Origin: AG1 sp035559775 | GTDB lineage: Archaea > Thermoproteota > Thermoprotei_A > Sulfolobales > AG1 | NCBI GenBank assembly: GCA_035559775.1 | Contig: DATMAU010000025.1 | Span: 5,884 to 69,883, forward strand | Direction: 5' to 3' | Length of the DNA: 64,000 nucleotides | Shown: positions 35,785-44,748 of the stretch, one piece after another | Numbering within the stretch: the first letter of the stretch is position 1 | Layout of the letters: each line of letters opens with the position of its first letter | Translations under genes and position numbers: made by a program | Notes under the pieces: model-generated | Seen by the model: the letters and a program-made list of their open reading frames with translations, nothing else | The model's database searches: none | What the model was told of the DNA's origin: nothing

Positions 35785-37209
35785 ATGTCACAGCTACCAG
35801 TAGATCAGGTTCTCCTGGTCTTCTCGATCCTGATGGGTTTCTCGCTCTCAATGCCCCTGGCAGAGATGTTCGGGATAGATAGGAGGATATCTAAGTATAT
35901 CTCTATAGCAGGGCTCCTCGTAACCCTAGCCATAGTTCTAATATCACCGCCAAGCGGGAGTGCTAGTATTAGTATTGTTTCGGGCTTTCTATCTAATGTA
36001 GATTCTATATCGTATCCGATAGCTATAGCGATACTATTAGGGGGGATCATAGGTGTTATGAGCCTTCCTGTAGAGGCTACCGATAGCGTGCATCCATATT
36101 TATCAATGATCCTCATGGGTGTCTTAGCATCCATCATGCTTGTAATGGCTAGAGATCCCGTTGCCATTATAGCCTCATGGACACTTCTCTCGGTAACCAC
36201 CTTCGCCGCAGTAGCTCTTGCTAGGGATCGCGAATCCCTCGAGGCGTCTGTTAGGTATTCAATTGTTGGGGCTATAGCGTCACAGCTCCTCATAATAGGT
36301 ATTGCGTTTTCAACACCCTATATGTTGCCAGCCGCCTTGGCTCAGCAGCAGAGCGTGCTATATGCTGTGGGGCTGATCGCTATAGCCTTTACCATGATAG
36401 CTATAGGCTTTAAACTGGGGGCTGCCCCATCACATTCATGGGTTCCAGATGTTTATGGAAAAGCCTCACCCTATGTTGTATCGGTGATCTCAGGATCTCT
36501 AAAGCTAGGCGTTGTAGGCCTAGCGGTATATGTTCTCAGCTATCTAAGCCCTATCTCTCCAGGCATGTTATCGGTAATTCTATTCATATCGGTTGCCAGC
36601 ATGCTTATAGGCAGCATACTCCCCCTAACCCAAACAAATGCCCAGAGGATCCTTGCATACAGCTCCATAGCCCATATGGGCTTCATATTCATAGGCCTAT
36701 CCGTGCTAGCAGTATCCCACGATAACCCCTATGCCTACAGGCTAGCCCTGCTTGGAGTGATTTTCCACACACTTGCATACGCGTTAGGCAAGTCAGGTGT
36801 TTTTGCAGCCCTTAACTATATAAGGAGATATAGCGGCGGATTAGAGCTAGATGTTATAGGGAGCTCCAAAGCTAAGGATCCCAAGCTCACATTCTCCCTC
36901 TCAGTACATTTGCTAAACCTAATAGGAGTACCGCCTCTGCCTGGCTTCTGGGGCAAGCTATTCCTCTTCATGGCTGCCGCCCAGAACCTCAGGGGACTAT
37001 ATATAGGGCAGGTTCCATGGCTAGTGATACTGGGTATAGCTGCCAGCGTCATATCTGTATACTATTACCTAAACATACTCAGAGTGTCTGTTGCTAGTGG
37101 TGGCAGTGTTAGCAAAAACAGAGATCCGGATCTATGGGCTTCCTATACATCAGCCGCTATAAGTATAGTGTTAGGCGTGTTCATGTATATACTCTCGTAC
37201 TACGTATAA
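35785..37209 (+). CDS. nuoN: Complex I proton-pumping subunit N
   Basis: Third antiporter-like subunit, 474 aa from this ATG (the frame opens at a GTG at 35776). It shows G-F-K-L-G-A-A-P-S-H-S-W-V-P-D-V-Y as the Lys-bearing channel motif and A-Y-S-S-I-A-H-M-G-F in the later broken helix. P-P-L-P-G-F-W-G-K-L follows. It is the last gene of the run. No nuoE, F, G or fpoF follows; the next gene is on the other strand. Confidence 0.93.
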   Translation: MSQLPVDQVLLVFSILMGFSLSMPLAEMFGIDRRISKYISIAGLLVTLAIVLISPPSGSASISIVSGFLSNVDSISYPIAIAILLGGIIGVMSLPVEATDSVHPYLSMILMGVLASIMLVMARDPVAIIASWTLLSVTTFAAVALARDRESLEASVRYSIVGAIASQLLIIGIAFSTPYMLPAALAQQQSVLYAVGLIAIAFTMIAIGFKLGAAPSHSWVPDVYGKASPYVVSVISGSLKLGVVGLAVYVLSYLSPISPGMLSVILFISVASMLIGSILPLTQTNAQRILAYSSIAHMGFIFIGLSVLAVSHDNPYAYRLALLGVIFHTLAYALGKSGVFAALNYIRRYSGGLELDVIGSSKAKDPKLTFSLSVHLLNLIGVPPLPGFWGKLFLFMAAAQNLRGLYIGQVPWLVILGIAASVISVYYYLNILRVSVASGGSVSKNRDPDLWASYTSAAISIVLGVFMYILSYYV

Positions 37210-37249
37210 TGCCAAGTATTGTGAACCAAGTGTTGGTGATCGTCGATCC

Positions 37250-37726
37250 CTAGGGTTTTGGTACGATATCCATGCAGAGTTTCTCCTTAACAACATTGAA
37301 AACCACGCTTGTCACTGTTCTCTTTATATAGGGTATCTTTAATATGGTTTTTATAAAGTTATTGAGCTCGTCCATGTTTCTGAACTTAGCTATCAATGCC
37401 ACATCGAATTCACCAGTTATGTCGTATACAGCCATTACTTGGTCATATGTTGAAAGGGTTTTCTCAACCTCAGTTATATGTGCACCATCAACAGACACTA
37501 GGATCAATGCTGTTATATCTAGACCCAGGAGCTTTAGATCCAGTTCGGCTGTGAATCTCCTTATCACCCCGAGCTTGACAAGCCTCTTAACCCTCTCATG
37601 CACAGTAGATGTTGGTGTTCCCAGCTCTTTCGCTATGCTTCTCAGACTCTTCCTCGAGTCTTTTAACAACCTCTCAATGATCTTTGCATCAAGCTCGTCC
37701 ATATCTCCCCTCAACTTTCCAGCCAT
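37250..37726 (-). CDS. Lrp/AsnC family transcriptional regulator
   Basis: A 158-aa regulator with an N-terminal helix-turn-helix (S-I-A-K-E-L-G-T-P-T-S-T-V-H-E-R) and a C-terminal RAM ligand-binding domain (L-I-L-V-S-V-D; Y-D-I-T-G-E-F-D-V-A-L-I-A). It is divergent from glutamine synthetase with a 141-nt gap, so control of nitrogen assimilation and of itself is a reasonable inference. A TATA-like ATTAATATC at 37745-37754 suggests a leaderless message. Confidence 0.92.
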   Translation of the reverse strand: MAGKLRGDMDELDAKIIERLLKDSRKSLRSIAKELGTPTSTVHERVKRLVKLGVIRRFTAELDLKLLGLDITALILVSVDGAHITEVEKTLSTYDQVMAVYDITGEFDVALIAKFRNMDELNNFIKTILKIPYIKRTVTSVVFNVVKEKLCMDIVPKP

Positions 37727-37744
37727 TTTCTATAATTTACACGG

Positions 37745-37754
37745 GATATTAATG
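37745..37754 (-). promoter_or_regulatory. TATA-like box for the Lrp gene
   Basis: Minus-strand CATTAATATC is centred about 24 nt before the start at 37726, consistent with leaderless transcription. Confidence 0.4.
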
Positions 37755-37822
37755 TTAGTTTTACAAAGCATTCTGGGAACTGGTTGAGGATATCCTGTAA
37801 ACATGATAATAAATACGGGGTG

Positions 37823-37834
37823 CATATTTAAATA
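37823..37834 (+). promoter_or_regulatory. TATA box for glutamine synthetase
   Basis: CATATTTAAATA lies 34-45 nt before the ATG at 37868, giving a leader of about 13 nt. It is a good archaeal TATA match, and the 140-nt gap shared with the Lrp gene is the likely operator region. Confidence 0.55.
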
Positions 37835-37867
37835 CCAATTATAGTCAAATCCTCCCGTGATAAAAAA

Positions 37868-39211
37868 ATGCCGGGCAAGGTGTGGCTCGATATAATGTTC
37901 ACAGACCTCCTAGGTGTTCTAAGGAGTGTAAGCTATAGGGTTAATGAGGAGGAGGTATCAAAAGTATCAGGGATAATTGGCAAGACTGATGGAAGCTCTG
38001 TGTACGGCTTTACTGGGATAGAGGATAGCGATCTATTCCTCAACCCGATAGAGAGCACACTAGCAAAAACCCCCTGGGATGCTGGGAGATACATGGTATT
38101 GTCAAAAGTATATTATAGAGATTCGAGGTTTACCAGGGATCCCAGATTAGTCGCTGAAAAAACGGAAGAGGTGCTTGGCGCAGATGGCTATGAAGCCTAT
38201 GTGTCGATGGAGCCTGAGTTCTTCATAGTTGAGAAAATAGATGTTGGTATCGATAGGAGCATGGGTATCTATAAACAGAAGCTAAGGATATACTCACACG
38301 AGGGATCTCTAGAACACCTATTCCCTGTGAAAAGGAGCTACCAACTGCCTCTAGAGAATAGATATGAACACGCTATCACAGAGATTATCAGAGGGCTCGA
38401 AGCAATAGGAGTTGGAGCAGAGGTTATACACCACGAGGTAGCCACATCACAGTTCGAGCTAAACTTTGCTGGAGGCTCACCGACAGCTGTATCAGATGCA
38501 CTCCAAATAATAAAGCTCACCATGAGGAAGATTCTAGATAAGCTTGGGCTCCAACCACTCTTTATGCCAAAACCATTCTGGGGCGATAATGGCTCTGGAC
38601 TCCATACCCATATTAGTCTGTGGAAGAACAGGGTTAACGCTTTCTACGACGAGAGCGATAGCTATGCCAGGATCAGTCAGCTATGCAGATACTTCATAGG
38701 AGGCTTAATAGAGCATGGGAGGAGCCTCTCAGCCATAGTGTCGCCCACTGTTAATAGCTATAAAAGACTTGTCCCGGGTTATGAGGCTCCAGTCTACCTC
38801 ACATGGGGTAGGTCTAATAGGAGTGCCGCGATAAGGATACCCGCAGCCCTCTCAAGCAACAAGGTTAGAATAGAATATAGACCCCCTGATCCTACATCTA
38901 ACCCCTACTTAACAACCTCAGCAATAACCCTTGCAGGTCTTGATGGCATAGCTAAGAAGATAGATCCTGGAGACCCTGTTGATGAGAACGTATATAGAAT
39001 GACTCCTGAGAGGAGAAGACAGCTGGGGATAAAAAGCCTCCCGAGGAGCCTTGAAGAGGCTCTAGACGAACTGGAGAGCGATAACCAATACCTCTTAAAA
39101 GCGTTTCCAAAAGATCTTCTAGAGACATATATAGAGGTTAAGAGAGAGGAGGCTAGAAGAGTCTCGTCAATGCCATCACCGATAGATTATATAGAGTACC
39201 TCCACCTCTAG
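37868..39211 (+). CDS. glnA: Glutamine synthetase, type I
   Basis: Makes glutamine from glutamate, ammonia and ATP. 447 aa, the usual archaeal length. Active-site segments are present: E-P-E-F-F, the G-D-N-G-S-G-L-H-T-H-I-S nucleotide/metal site, the substrate loop N-R-S-A-A-I-R-I-P, and R-P-P-D-P-T-S-N-P-Y. I do not see the bacterial adenylylation tyrosine loop clearly. It stands alone with the divergent Lrp gene. Confidence 0.96.
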   Translation: MPGKVWLDIMFTDLLGVLRSVSYRVNEEEVSKVSGIIGKTDGSSVYGFTGIEDSDLFLNPIESTLAKTPWDAGRYMVLSKVYYRDSRFTRDPRLVAEKTEEVLGADGYEAYVSMEPEFFIVEKIDVGIDRSMGIYKQKLRIYSHEGSLEHLFPVKRSYQLPLENRYEHAITEIIRGLEAIGVGAEVIHHEVATSQFELNFAGGSPTAVSDALQIIKLTMRKILDKLGLQPLFMPKPFWGDNGSGLHTHISLWKNRVNAFYDESDSYARISQLCRYFIGGLIEHGRSLSAIVSPTVNSYKRLVPGYEAPVYLTWGRSNRSAAIRIPAALSSNKVRIEYRPPDPTSNPYLTTSAITLAGLDGIAKKIDPGDPVDENVYRMTPERRRQLGIKSLPRSLEEALDELESDNQYLLKAFPKDLLETYIEVKREEARRVSSMPSPIDYIEYLHL

Positions 39212-39283
39212 CCACTCTAGCCTGGTTCTATGCCTGCTCTATAACACTGGATTAGAATGAATGGTTCTCTTCAACCCTGAGGG

Positions 39284-40225
39284 TTATGCTGTCCTCTTAG
39301 ACACGCTATTCGGAATTATCTTGTTGTTATATAGGTATAATAGGTAGGGGATAGCATTGCCTATTATTATCATCTGTGCAGCTATCAGGTGGAGCGGTAG
39401 ATAGACTCCGGGAGCCCATGCATAGTGGGAGGCTCTGTATAGGAGGGCTAAGCCTAATAGGGGTTGGAAGAGCGATGCTATCAGTGCTGCTGTTGACCAC
39501 GCATCTCTGGATCTCCTTAGAGTATATGCTGTCAGTGTTAGCAATACCGCAGCTAGGCCCGATAATACGTGCACCTTGACCACGATGTCTATTGCTGAGT
39601 TTATAGATAGGGAGAATAGATCCCCTGGTAGTGGTTTCTGCGTTGTCTTTGTATAACCCAGCATATATGCCCCTAGAAAAGCTGCTATCAAGCCCCACGC
39701 AGAGGCTCCTCTATGAAGGATCAAGGCTGTTCTCCTCTCCTCCGAGATCTTAGCACGCAACCCGTGATCCAGGATCCCTATCACCATAGCGACAGCACCT
39801 ATTGTGAGCGTTGCGAGAAGATTGTTGAGAGAATATATGAGAGAAGCCATAGGTTGCTCTATATATCCACCCAATGCCAAGAGGATCATCCTCCCAGTTA
39901 TAGCGGTTAATGTAAGGAATAGTATGGATAGCAATGCTGAGAAGAGGATTAACGGATGGCTCCTCCTAACCCTGGAGACAATGATGGTGAGGATGATGAG
40001 AAAAGGTGCTGATAAGACGGTGAGTATTCTATGGAGAGGCTCTAGACTCCCCTGCAGGAGTGTTCTAATCAGCTTAACAGGCTCTGAGGGCCACTCAATA
40101 CCAAGATCAAAGCCCTGACCAAGCCCGCTGACTAAGCCCCCCACAAAGCTCAGGATCAACAGCTCTGCTAACGAGATAAAAGCCACAAGACGGACAGCTT
40201 GATGTCTATCCAGCATAAGCCTCAC
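39284..40225 (-). CDS. CtaA/COX15-like membrane protein (possible heme A synthase family)
   Basis: A 313-aa protein with about eight hydrophobic spans. Four well-placed histidines stand at span ends in two similar halves: P-L-H-R-I-L-T, L-I-L-H-R-G-A-S, V-K-V-H-V-L-S-G and P-L-H-L-I-A-A-Q. This is the heme-ligand layout of CtaA/COX15, which converts heme O to heme A for terminal oxidases. No oxidase genes are nearby, so the assignment is a fold-level one. It could be another cytochrome-like or DUF membrane protein. Confidence 0.6.
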   Translation of the reverse strand: MRLMLDRHQAVRLVAFISLAELLILSFVGGLVSGLGQGFDLGIEWPSEPVKLIRTLLQGSLEPLHRILTVLSAPFLIILTIIVSRVRRSHPLILFSALLSILFLTLTAITGRMILLALGGYIEQPMASLIYSLNNLLATLTIGAVAMVIGILDHGLRAKISEERRTALILHRGASAWGLIAAFLGAYMLGYTKTTQKPLPGDLFSLSINSAIDIVVKVHVLSGLAAVLLTLTAYTLRRSRDAWSTAALIASLFQPLLGLALLYRASHYAWAPGVYLPLHLIAAQMIIIGNAIPYLLYLYNNKIIPNSVSKRTA

Positions 40226-40251
40226 ATATAACTAGCTCTTCCTAAGATATA

Positions 40252-41049
40252 TCATAAGATCTCGATCTTAAAGCCATTGGGATCTATTATTATACCTCTA
40301 GCTCCGCATCGAGTTTCACTGATAGGCTGAATATTTTCTAGCTTGACAGACTTATCATCAACCCTGACCGCGTAGCTCTTAAGCCCAGAGCCAGGGGTTG
40401 GCGTAGGTATTGGCCAGTTATTAATTGCAACGTGATGATGATAATCACCATAGGCTAGGAATCTTGCACCAAACCAGACCCCGGTGAGCCTCATACCAAG
40501 CACATCTGAATAAAAACCACCGGCAAGACCGGGGTTTGCTCCTCTTAAATGAATATGTCCAAAGAGGGTACCATTAGAAATATAATCCCTCCCACCGAAT
40601 CTTCTTCCATAGAGTATGAGATTTTCTATATCTAGAGGTAATGTGTCCATCACCACATAGCCCTTAGAATCCCTGGCCCATCTAGTCTTATCTCTATCGC
40701 TATAGATCTCGATCCCTATGTTATCCGGATCCCTTATATATACAGCTTCCGAGACGAGATGATCAGCGTATCCTTCGATCCTATCCCATTTATCCAGCAC
40801 TTTCTCCAGAAGCGCTCCTAGATCGGCTCTGCTTGGTAATAGTAATGCAAAATGATAGATATAATTCTCCTTATCAGATAATAACCGGTTCTCTTCTAGA
40901 TATACAATACACCTATCAGCTCCCCTAGGTGTAAGGCACACCTGATCCTCGAGACTCTTAACCTCAAAACCAAGCACTTCTTTATAGAAGGTGACAGAGT
41001 TATCTATGCTTCTCACAACTAGGTGTAGATGATCCAGGGGCCATGTCAT
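40252..41049 (-). CDS. VOC superfamily protein, extradiol dioxygenase / glyoxalase type
   Basis: A 265-aa protein made of two vicinal-oxygen-chelate halves. The first half begins L-D-H-L-H-L-V-V-R-S with V-Y-I-R-D-P-D-N-I-G-I-E-I-Y at its end. The second begins G-H-I-H-L-R-G and ends D-P-N-G-F-K-I-E-I-L. The metal ligands of catechol 2,3-dioxygenase-like enzymes (two His and one Glu) are plausibly the His of G-H-I-H-L, one of the H-H-H in D-Y-H-H-H-V-A, and the terminal Glu. The substrate is unknown and no aromatic degradation genes are near. Confidence 0.8.
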   Translation of the reverse strand: MTWPLDHLHLVVRSIDNSVTFYKEVLGFEVKSLEDQVCLTPRGADRCIVYLEENRLLSDKENYIYHFALLLPSRADLGALLEKVLDKWDRIEGYADHLVSEAVYIRDPDNIGIEIYSDRDKTRWARDSKGYVVMDTLPLDIENLILYGRRFGGRDYISNGTLFGHIHLRGANPGLAGGFYSDVLGMRLTGVWFGARFLAYGDYHHHVAINNWPIPTPTPGSGLKSYAVRVDDKSVKLENIQPISETRCGARGIIIDPNGFKIEIL

Positions 41050-41066
41050 TGAGTAGCACCATATGC

Positions 41067-41495
41067 CTAGATATATGGTGAGAGTGTTTTTCCAAACCTC
41101 CTGAGGATCAGATCTCTCGGGTCTGCAAGCATCTCAGCTATTTTAGAGGCCCTGCTACCCTTTCCAAAAACCCTCTCCACAATATCCATTGATATCCTTC
41201 TAACCTCTCTCTCATCGATTATTCCCATTATGTGGAGATACTCGTGCAGCATAACAACAAAGAGATATTCAGTGGATGCGTCAACACCCTCAGCATCTAT
41301 GAAGCTTCGATAAGCGTCGGCATTTATCTTTATAACTCTAGAGCCCCACTCAACATAACCCAGAACACCCCGTCCTGCTTTAACAAAAGCAACACTGGCT
41401 TCGCCAGGATCTCTTCCAAAATAATCCCTTATAGCCTTCCTAACACTCAATAGAATCATCCTAGCATCCAGCGGTCTAGAGATAGAAGGCGGCAC
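41067..41495 (-). CDS. Small zinc metalloprotease-like protein
   Basis: A 142-aa protein with a zincin motif H84-E-Y-L-H88. A third ligand may be an acidic residue in the following I-I-D-E-R-E. Family not recognised beyond the motif, so peptidase activity is an inference. It lies 17 nt upstream of the VOC gene on the same strand and may be co-transcribed with it. Confidence 0.65.
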   Translation of the reverse strand: MPPSISRPLDARMILLSVRKAIRDYFGRDPGEASVAFVKAGRGVLGYVEWGSRVIKINADAYRSFIDAEGVDASTEYLFVVMLHEYLHIMGIIDEREVRRISMDIVERVFGKGSRASKIAEMLADPRDLILRRFGKTLSPYI

Positions 41496-41673
41496 TAGGA
41501 AACACCTAACTATTATTCTAGCATCCCGCTTTATAAGCAGACAATATAGAGAAACATAGTAATGCAGGAGAGAGAATTTCGTAGGAGCATTCGGAATATA
41601 CTAGATCATCGGCATAGAAGAACAACAGACCCTATATTCCTCGTGCCTATATAACCGTGGGTCTTAAGACTGC

Positions 41674-42426
41674 TTGATAGCGTGGATATTATTTACTATG
41701 GTTCTAAGTACTTTTGGTGGGGACATGGTTTCTCAACACATACTCGATGACATAGCTAGGAGGATAGCTGGCGATATTATTTGGAGCAATGATATATCAC
41801 TTGGGCTTAGAAAGTGGAGAGAGATCTTTGGCGCTGCTAGAAGCGATATAGCCAAGCTAATGGGGGTTTCTCAGAGCGTTATTAGCGATTATGAGAAGGG
41901 TAGAAGGATCCCTGGCGCAAAGTTTGTTAGAAGATATGTAGAGAGCCTCTTAAAATTCGATGCCACCAGAGGCTACCAGTCTGTGAAAAGCTTGGCTAGA
42001 TCCTTCAATCTCAACATAGAGGCTGTGATAGACTCGAAAGAGTTCGAGATCCCCATGCAGATCGATACCCTTATAACCAGGGTAAAGGGTGTGCTTTTGA
42101 ACGCCACCTACAAGGATAGAGAGCTTTATGGCTATACAGTGATAGACTCGATCAAAGCCATATCGACCCTCTCAGGCAACGAGTTCTGGAACATAATGGG
42201 AATGACGTCCGAGAGGGCACTTATATTCACCAGCGTAACTACAGGCAGATCTCCAATGATAGCGGTGAGGGTGGCGCCCATAAAACCAGCATCTGTAGTC
42301 CTACACGGGACAAAGAGGGTAGATCCCCTAGCTATCTATCTAGCAGAGTCAGAGGGGATACCGCTTATATTATCAACAGCCGAGAGCGTTGATGAGATTA
42401 TAAGCGGCTTGAGGAGCTATCAGTAA
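41674..42426 (+). CDS. HTH (XRE-type) transcriptional regulator
   Basis: A 250-aa protein. The N-terminal part has a Cro/CI-like helix-turn-helix (R-S-D-I-A-K-L-M-G-V-S-Q-S-V-I-S-D-Y-E-K), directly followed by the G-R-R-I-P-G hinge. The C-terminal 120 residues form an alpha/beta domain, conserved in crenarchaea as far as I recall, that looks like a ligand sensor (T-T-G-R-S-P-M; P-L-A-I-Y-L-A-E-S-E-G-I-P-L-I). The encoded N-terminus is long; the Met at residue 9 or 18 could be the true start. It is convergent with the threonine synthase gene. Confidence 0.8.
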   Translation: MIAWILFTMVLSTFGGDMVSQHILDDIARRIAGDIIWSNDISLGLRKWREIFGAARSDIAKLMGVSQSVISDYEKGRRIPGAKFVRRYVESLLKFDATRGYQSVKSLARSFNLNIEAVIDSKEFEIPMQIDTLITRVKGVLLNATYKDRELYGYTVIDSIKAISTLSGNEFWNIMGMTSERALIFTSVTTGRSPMIAVRVAPIKPASVVLHGTKRVDPLAIYLAESEGIPLILSTAESVDEIISGLRSYQ

Positions 42427-42494
42427 GCCGGATCCTCACTGGGTGGGAAAAAGGAGAAACTGATCTTGGTAGGAAAAACAAAAGATCACCATGA

Positions 42495-43628
42495 TTATAG
42501 CTGCACGAGCTCAACCATCCTCTGAACCATCTTTAAACCAGATCCTGTGAGGATCACCATAGCTCTCTCGAAAACAGATCCTGCTTCAACAGATCTAAGC
42601 AGCCCTGCTAGAGATACAGCAGAGGTTGGCTCCACAATTATTCCCTTAGATACAAGCTCTTTCAACGCCCTCCTGATCTCCTGATTGCTCACAACAATAA
42701 CATCGCCTCTACTATCATTCACAGCATCAACGATCTCTCTAAGCCTTGGTGGTTTCTTTATAGATATACCGTCAGCCAGGTTCTCCTCCTCTGGCTCAAG
42801 CTCGTTACCCTTCATAGCAGTATATATTGGGTGGAAGCTTCTAGTCTGAACAGCTATGAGCCTCGGGATTCTATCCCTATACCCCAGCTTAACAAGATCT
42901 TTAAAACCCCTGTATAGTCCTAATAGAAGCGTCCCACTAGATGTTGGTATAAAGATAGCCTCCGGCAGTTCATCGACTTGATAGTGTATCTCAAAAGCTA
43001 TTGTTTTCATAGCCTCTATATGGTGCGGTAACCACGTATGAGGCAAATACGCCCCTGACCTCTCAATAGCTATCCTAGGGGCGAGAGCAGCAGCATGCTC
43101 TCTATCCTTTGCAATCACTACCTCAGCGCCACATAGTCTTATAAGATCCAGCTTACCTTTAGGAGCTGTTGACGGTGCAACTATTATTGATGAGACGCCA
43201 TGGGTTTTCGAATAACACGCAGTAGCTATCCCAGCATTTCCCGACGAATCCTCGATCACCGCCTTAGCACCCATCGAGAGAGCCATCGATACTGCCAGCG
43301 CTGCTCCACGATCTTTAAAACTACCTGTAGGATTCTGGTTCTCCATCTTGGCCATAACTTTCACATCATATATTTTCAAGTCAACGATCCTCGTAAACCC
43401 CTCGCCAAGTGTTGCCCTATACTTATATCTCGGTAAAAGCTGCTGGAAACACCATATACCCTCTCTACACCTAATAATACTCTCTGGCTCTGGGAGTTTG
43501 TTATCCTTTCTATACTCAAGATCCAGCGGATAACCACACCTAGGGCACATATATCTATTAAGCTCTTCACCAGAACTCCAACCACAGGATCTACATTTAA
43601 GAACGTTACCGCCAGCCCAGCTCTCCAA
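42495..43628 (-). CDS. thrC: Threonine synthase (PLP-dependent, with zinc ribbon)
   Basis: Converts O-phosphohomoserine to threonine. The 377-aa protein starts with a zinc ribbon (C-R-S-C ... C-P-R-C-G). It has the PLP lysine in N-P-T-G-S-F-K-D-R-G, the phosphate-binding S-S-G-N-A-G-I-A segment, and a late Gly-rich L-T-G-S-G-L-K. Related fold-II enzymes (cysteate synthase, threonine dehydratase) share these motifs, so the exact reaction is likely but not certain. A TATA-like CAATAAATTT lies on the minus strand at about 43658-43667, consistent with a short leader. Confidence 0.85.
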   Translation of the reverse strand: MESWAGGNVLKCRSCGWSSGEELNRYMCPRCGYPLDLEYRKDNKLPEPESIIRCREGIWCFQQLLPRYKYRATLGEGFTRIVDLKIYDVKVMAKMENQNPTGSFKDRGAALAVSMALSMGAKAVIEDSSGNAGIATACYSKTHGVSSIIVAPSTAPKGKLDLIRLCGAEVVIAKDREHAAALAPRIAIERSGAYLPHTWLPHHIEAMKTIAFEIHYQVDELPEAIFIPTSSGTLLLGLYRGFKDLVKLGYRDRIPRLIAVQTRSFHPIYTAMKGNELEPEEENLADGISIKKPPRLREIVDAVNDSRGDVIVVSNQEIRRALKELVSKGIIVEPTSAVSLAGLLRSVEAGSVFERAMVILTGSGLKMVQRMVELVQL

Positions 43629-43666
43629 ACACGTCCCGGGATAAAGTCCGCTCCTGGAAATTTATT

Positions 43667-43763
43667 GCCGTAGCCAACTGTTTCTGATTTCATGATGGTT
43701 TATATGGATTGATATTAGATCATGGTCCTGTGGGAACACTATATAAACTCCATGTATTTTACA
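43667..43763 (+). repeat. Promoter-like repeat R2a, first copy
   Basis: Similar in order and wording to 63855-63951: a GCCGTAGCCAACTG block, then TTTCTGATTTCATGA, a T-rich AT stretch, and a TATA-like ACTATATAAAC (43738-43748). Both copies precede an ATG followed by a coding stretch with V-E-I in the same place. This looks like a duplicated promoter and gene start. Confidence 0.6.
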
Positions 43764-43855
43764 ATAGACCCAGGATGCGGGGTCACCTCCACAGCGATGA
43801 GCCAGAGCAGAGCTATTGAGAGAGAGCTGTGGGTAGAGATCACACCGAAAGAGTA

Positions 43856-43952
43856 GAGGTCGAGGATAAAGACTCAGATGAAAGGAGCTTTAGGGCTAGA
43901 AACCCGAGGTAAGAGCAGTTTATACCAAAAACACCAACCGCAATGAAACCCG
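43856..43952 (+). repeat. Perfect 97-bp repeat R2b, second copy
   Basis: Identical to 26321-26417. In this copy the frame ending N-P-R then TAA runs back through V-E-V-E-D-K-D but reaches a stop about 11 codons further up. Together with the promoter-like repeat 90 bp before it, this locus looks like a gene with its middle deleted. Confidence 0.8.
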
Positions 43953-44275
43953 GACTCGTGGTGATCGCTCTATAAATTTAGATGGAATTCCTCTAAAGGC
44001 TCTGTGTTAGACTAACCGAGAGGGAAGGGCTACGCAGGTCATTTAAATGTCCCTAGTTTAGAACCGCTTCTCGGGCTTTTTGGGTAATTCATTAATGTGG
44101 TGTGCTACTAGCATATACGATGGAGCTGCATGATATGTCTATTTATTTGTTTTAGATAGCTAATAAAAAATAATAAGTATAAATATATTACTTACAAAAA
44201 GCTTAACAGATACCATGTAATTATACATCTGTCCAGTTTATTGATCTCAGTCTGGAAGGGATAACTGATATAATA

Positions 44276-44285
44276 AATTTATAAA
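44276..44285 (+). promoter_or_regulatory. TATA box for the winged-helix-like gene
   Basis: AAATTTATAA is centred 25 nt before the ATG at 44305, the expected spacing for a leaderless transcript. Confidence 0.5.
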
Positions 44286-44304
44286 ATGCGTGGGATAATA
44301 TAAT

Positions 44305-44748
44305 ATGGGAGAGACTGTGCCTGAAAAGAGGAGGGAAGGTAAAAGTAGGAAAGAGGAGGGATCAAAGAACGTTGTATACGAAGATGAGGATATAGTGGTT
44401 ATGAGAGCTCCAGACGATGAAGAGCTCATAGATCTTGTTAAGAAGAAGATCGCAGAAAATGGAAAACCTATATCCTGGAAAGAGCTTAGAACATATTTCA
44501 GCGGTCTTGCAGGTGAGGATAGGCTTAGGAAGGTCCTGATAAAGCTTATAGAGAACGACGAGATCATAGAGATGCCAGACGGGACATTCGCACTCCCAGG
44601 GATGGAGAAAGGATATATACCAAGATCCGATGTAAAGAGAGTGAGGCCGCTTGCTCCTCGCAAGTTCAAGGCTCGATGGGGTTCTATGGCCTCAAGGCTC
44701 AGAAGGCTCGGGATCATCGAAGAGAGTGGAGCAACAACTGAAAACTAA
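44305..44748 (+). CDS. Hypothetical protein with winged-helix-like core
   Basis: A 147-aa, highly charged protein that I do not recognise. Residues about 45-100 look like a winged helix: two helices (D-L-V-K-K-K-I-A-E-N; I-S-W-K-E-L-R-T-Y-F), a third (D-R-L-R-K-V-L-I-K-L-I-E-N), then a beta wing (E-I-I-E-M-P-D-G-T-F-A-L-P). The C-terminus is strongly basic (R-R-L-A-P-R-K-F-K-A-R-W-like), which suggests nucleic acid binding. A clear TATA box just upstream supports it as a real leaderless gene. Confidence 0.65.
   Translation: MGETVPEKRREGKSRKEEGSKNVVYEDEDIVVMRAPDDEELIDLVKKKIAENGKPISWKELRTYFSGLAGEDRLRKVLIKLIENDEIIEMPDGTFALPGMEKGYIPRSDVKRVRPLAPRKFKARWGSMASRLRRLGIIEESGATTEN

Larger units (their letters stand above)
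43629..44304. other. Gene-poor 676-bp gap with promoter-like and 97-bp repeats
   Basis: Contains repeat R2a (43667-43763), shared with the right end of the window, and the perfect 97-bp repeat R2b (43856-43952). Between them is a 19-codon frame starting at ATG 43797. The rest, 43953-44270, is A+T-rich and holds nothing I recognise except the promoter of the next gene. Confidence 0.6.
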
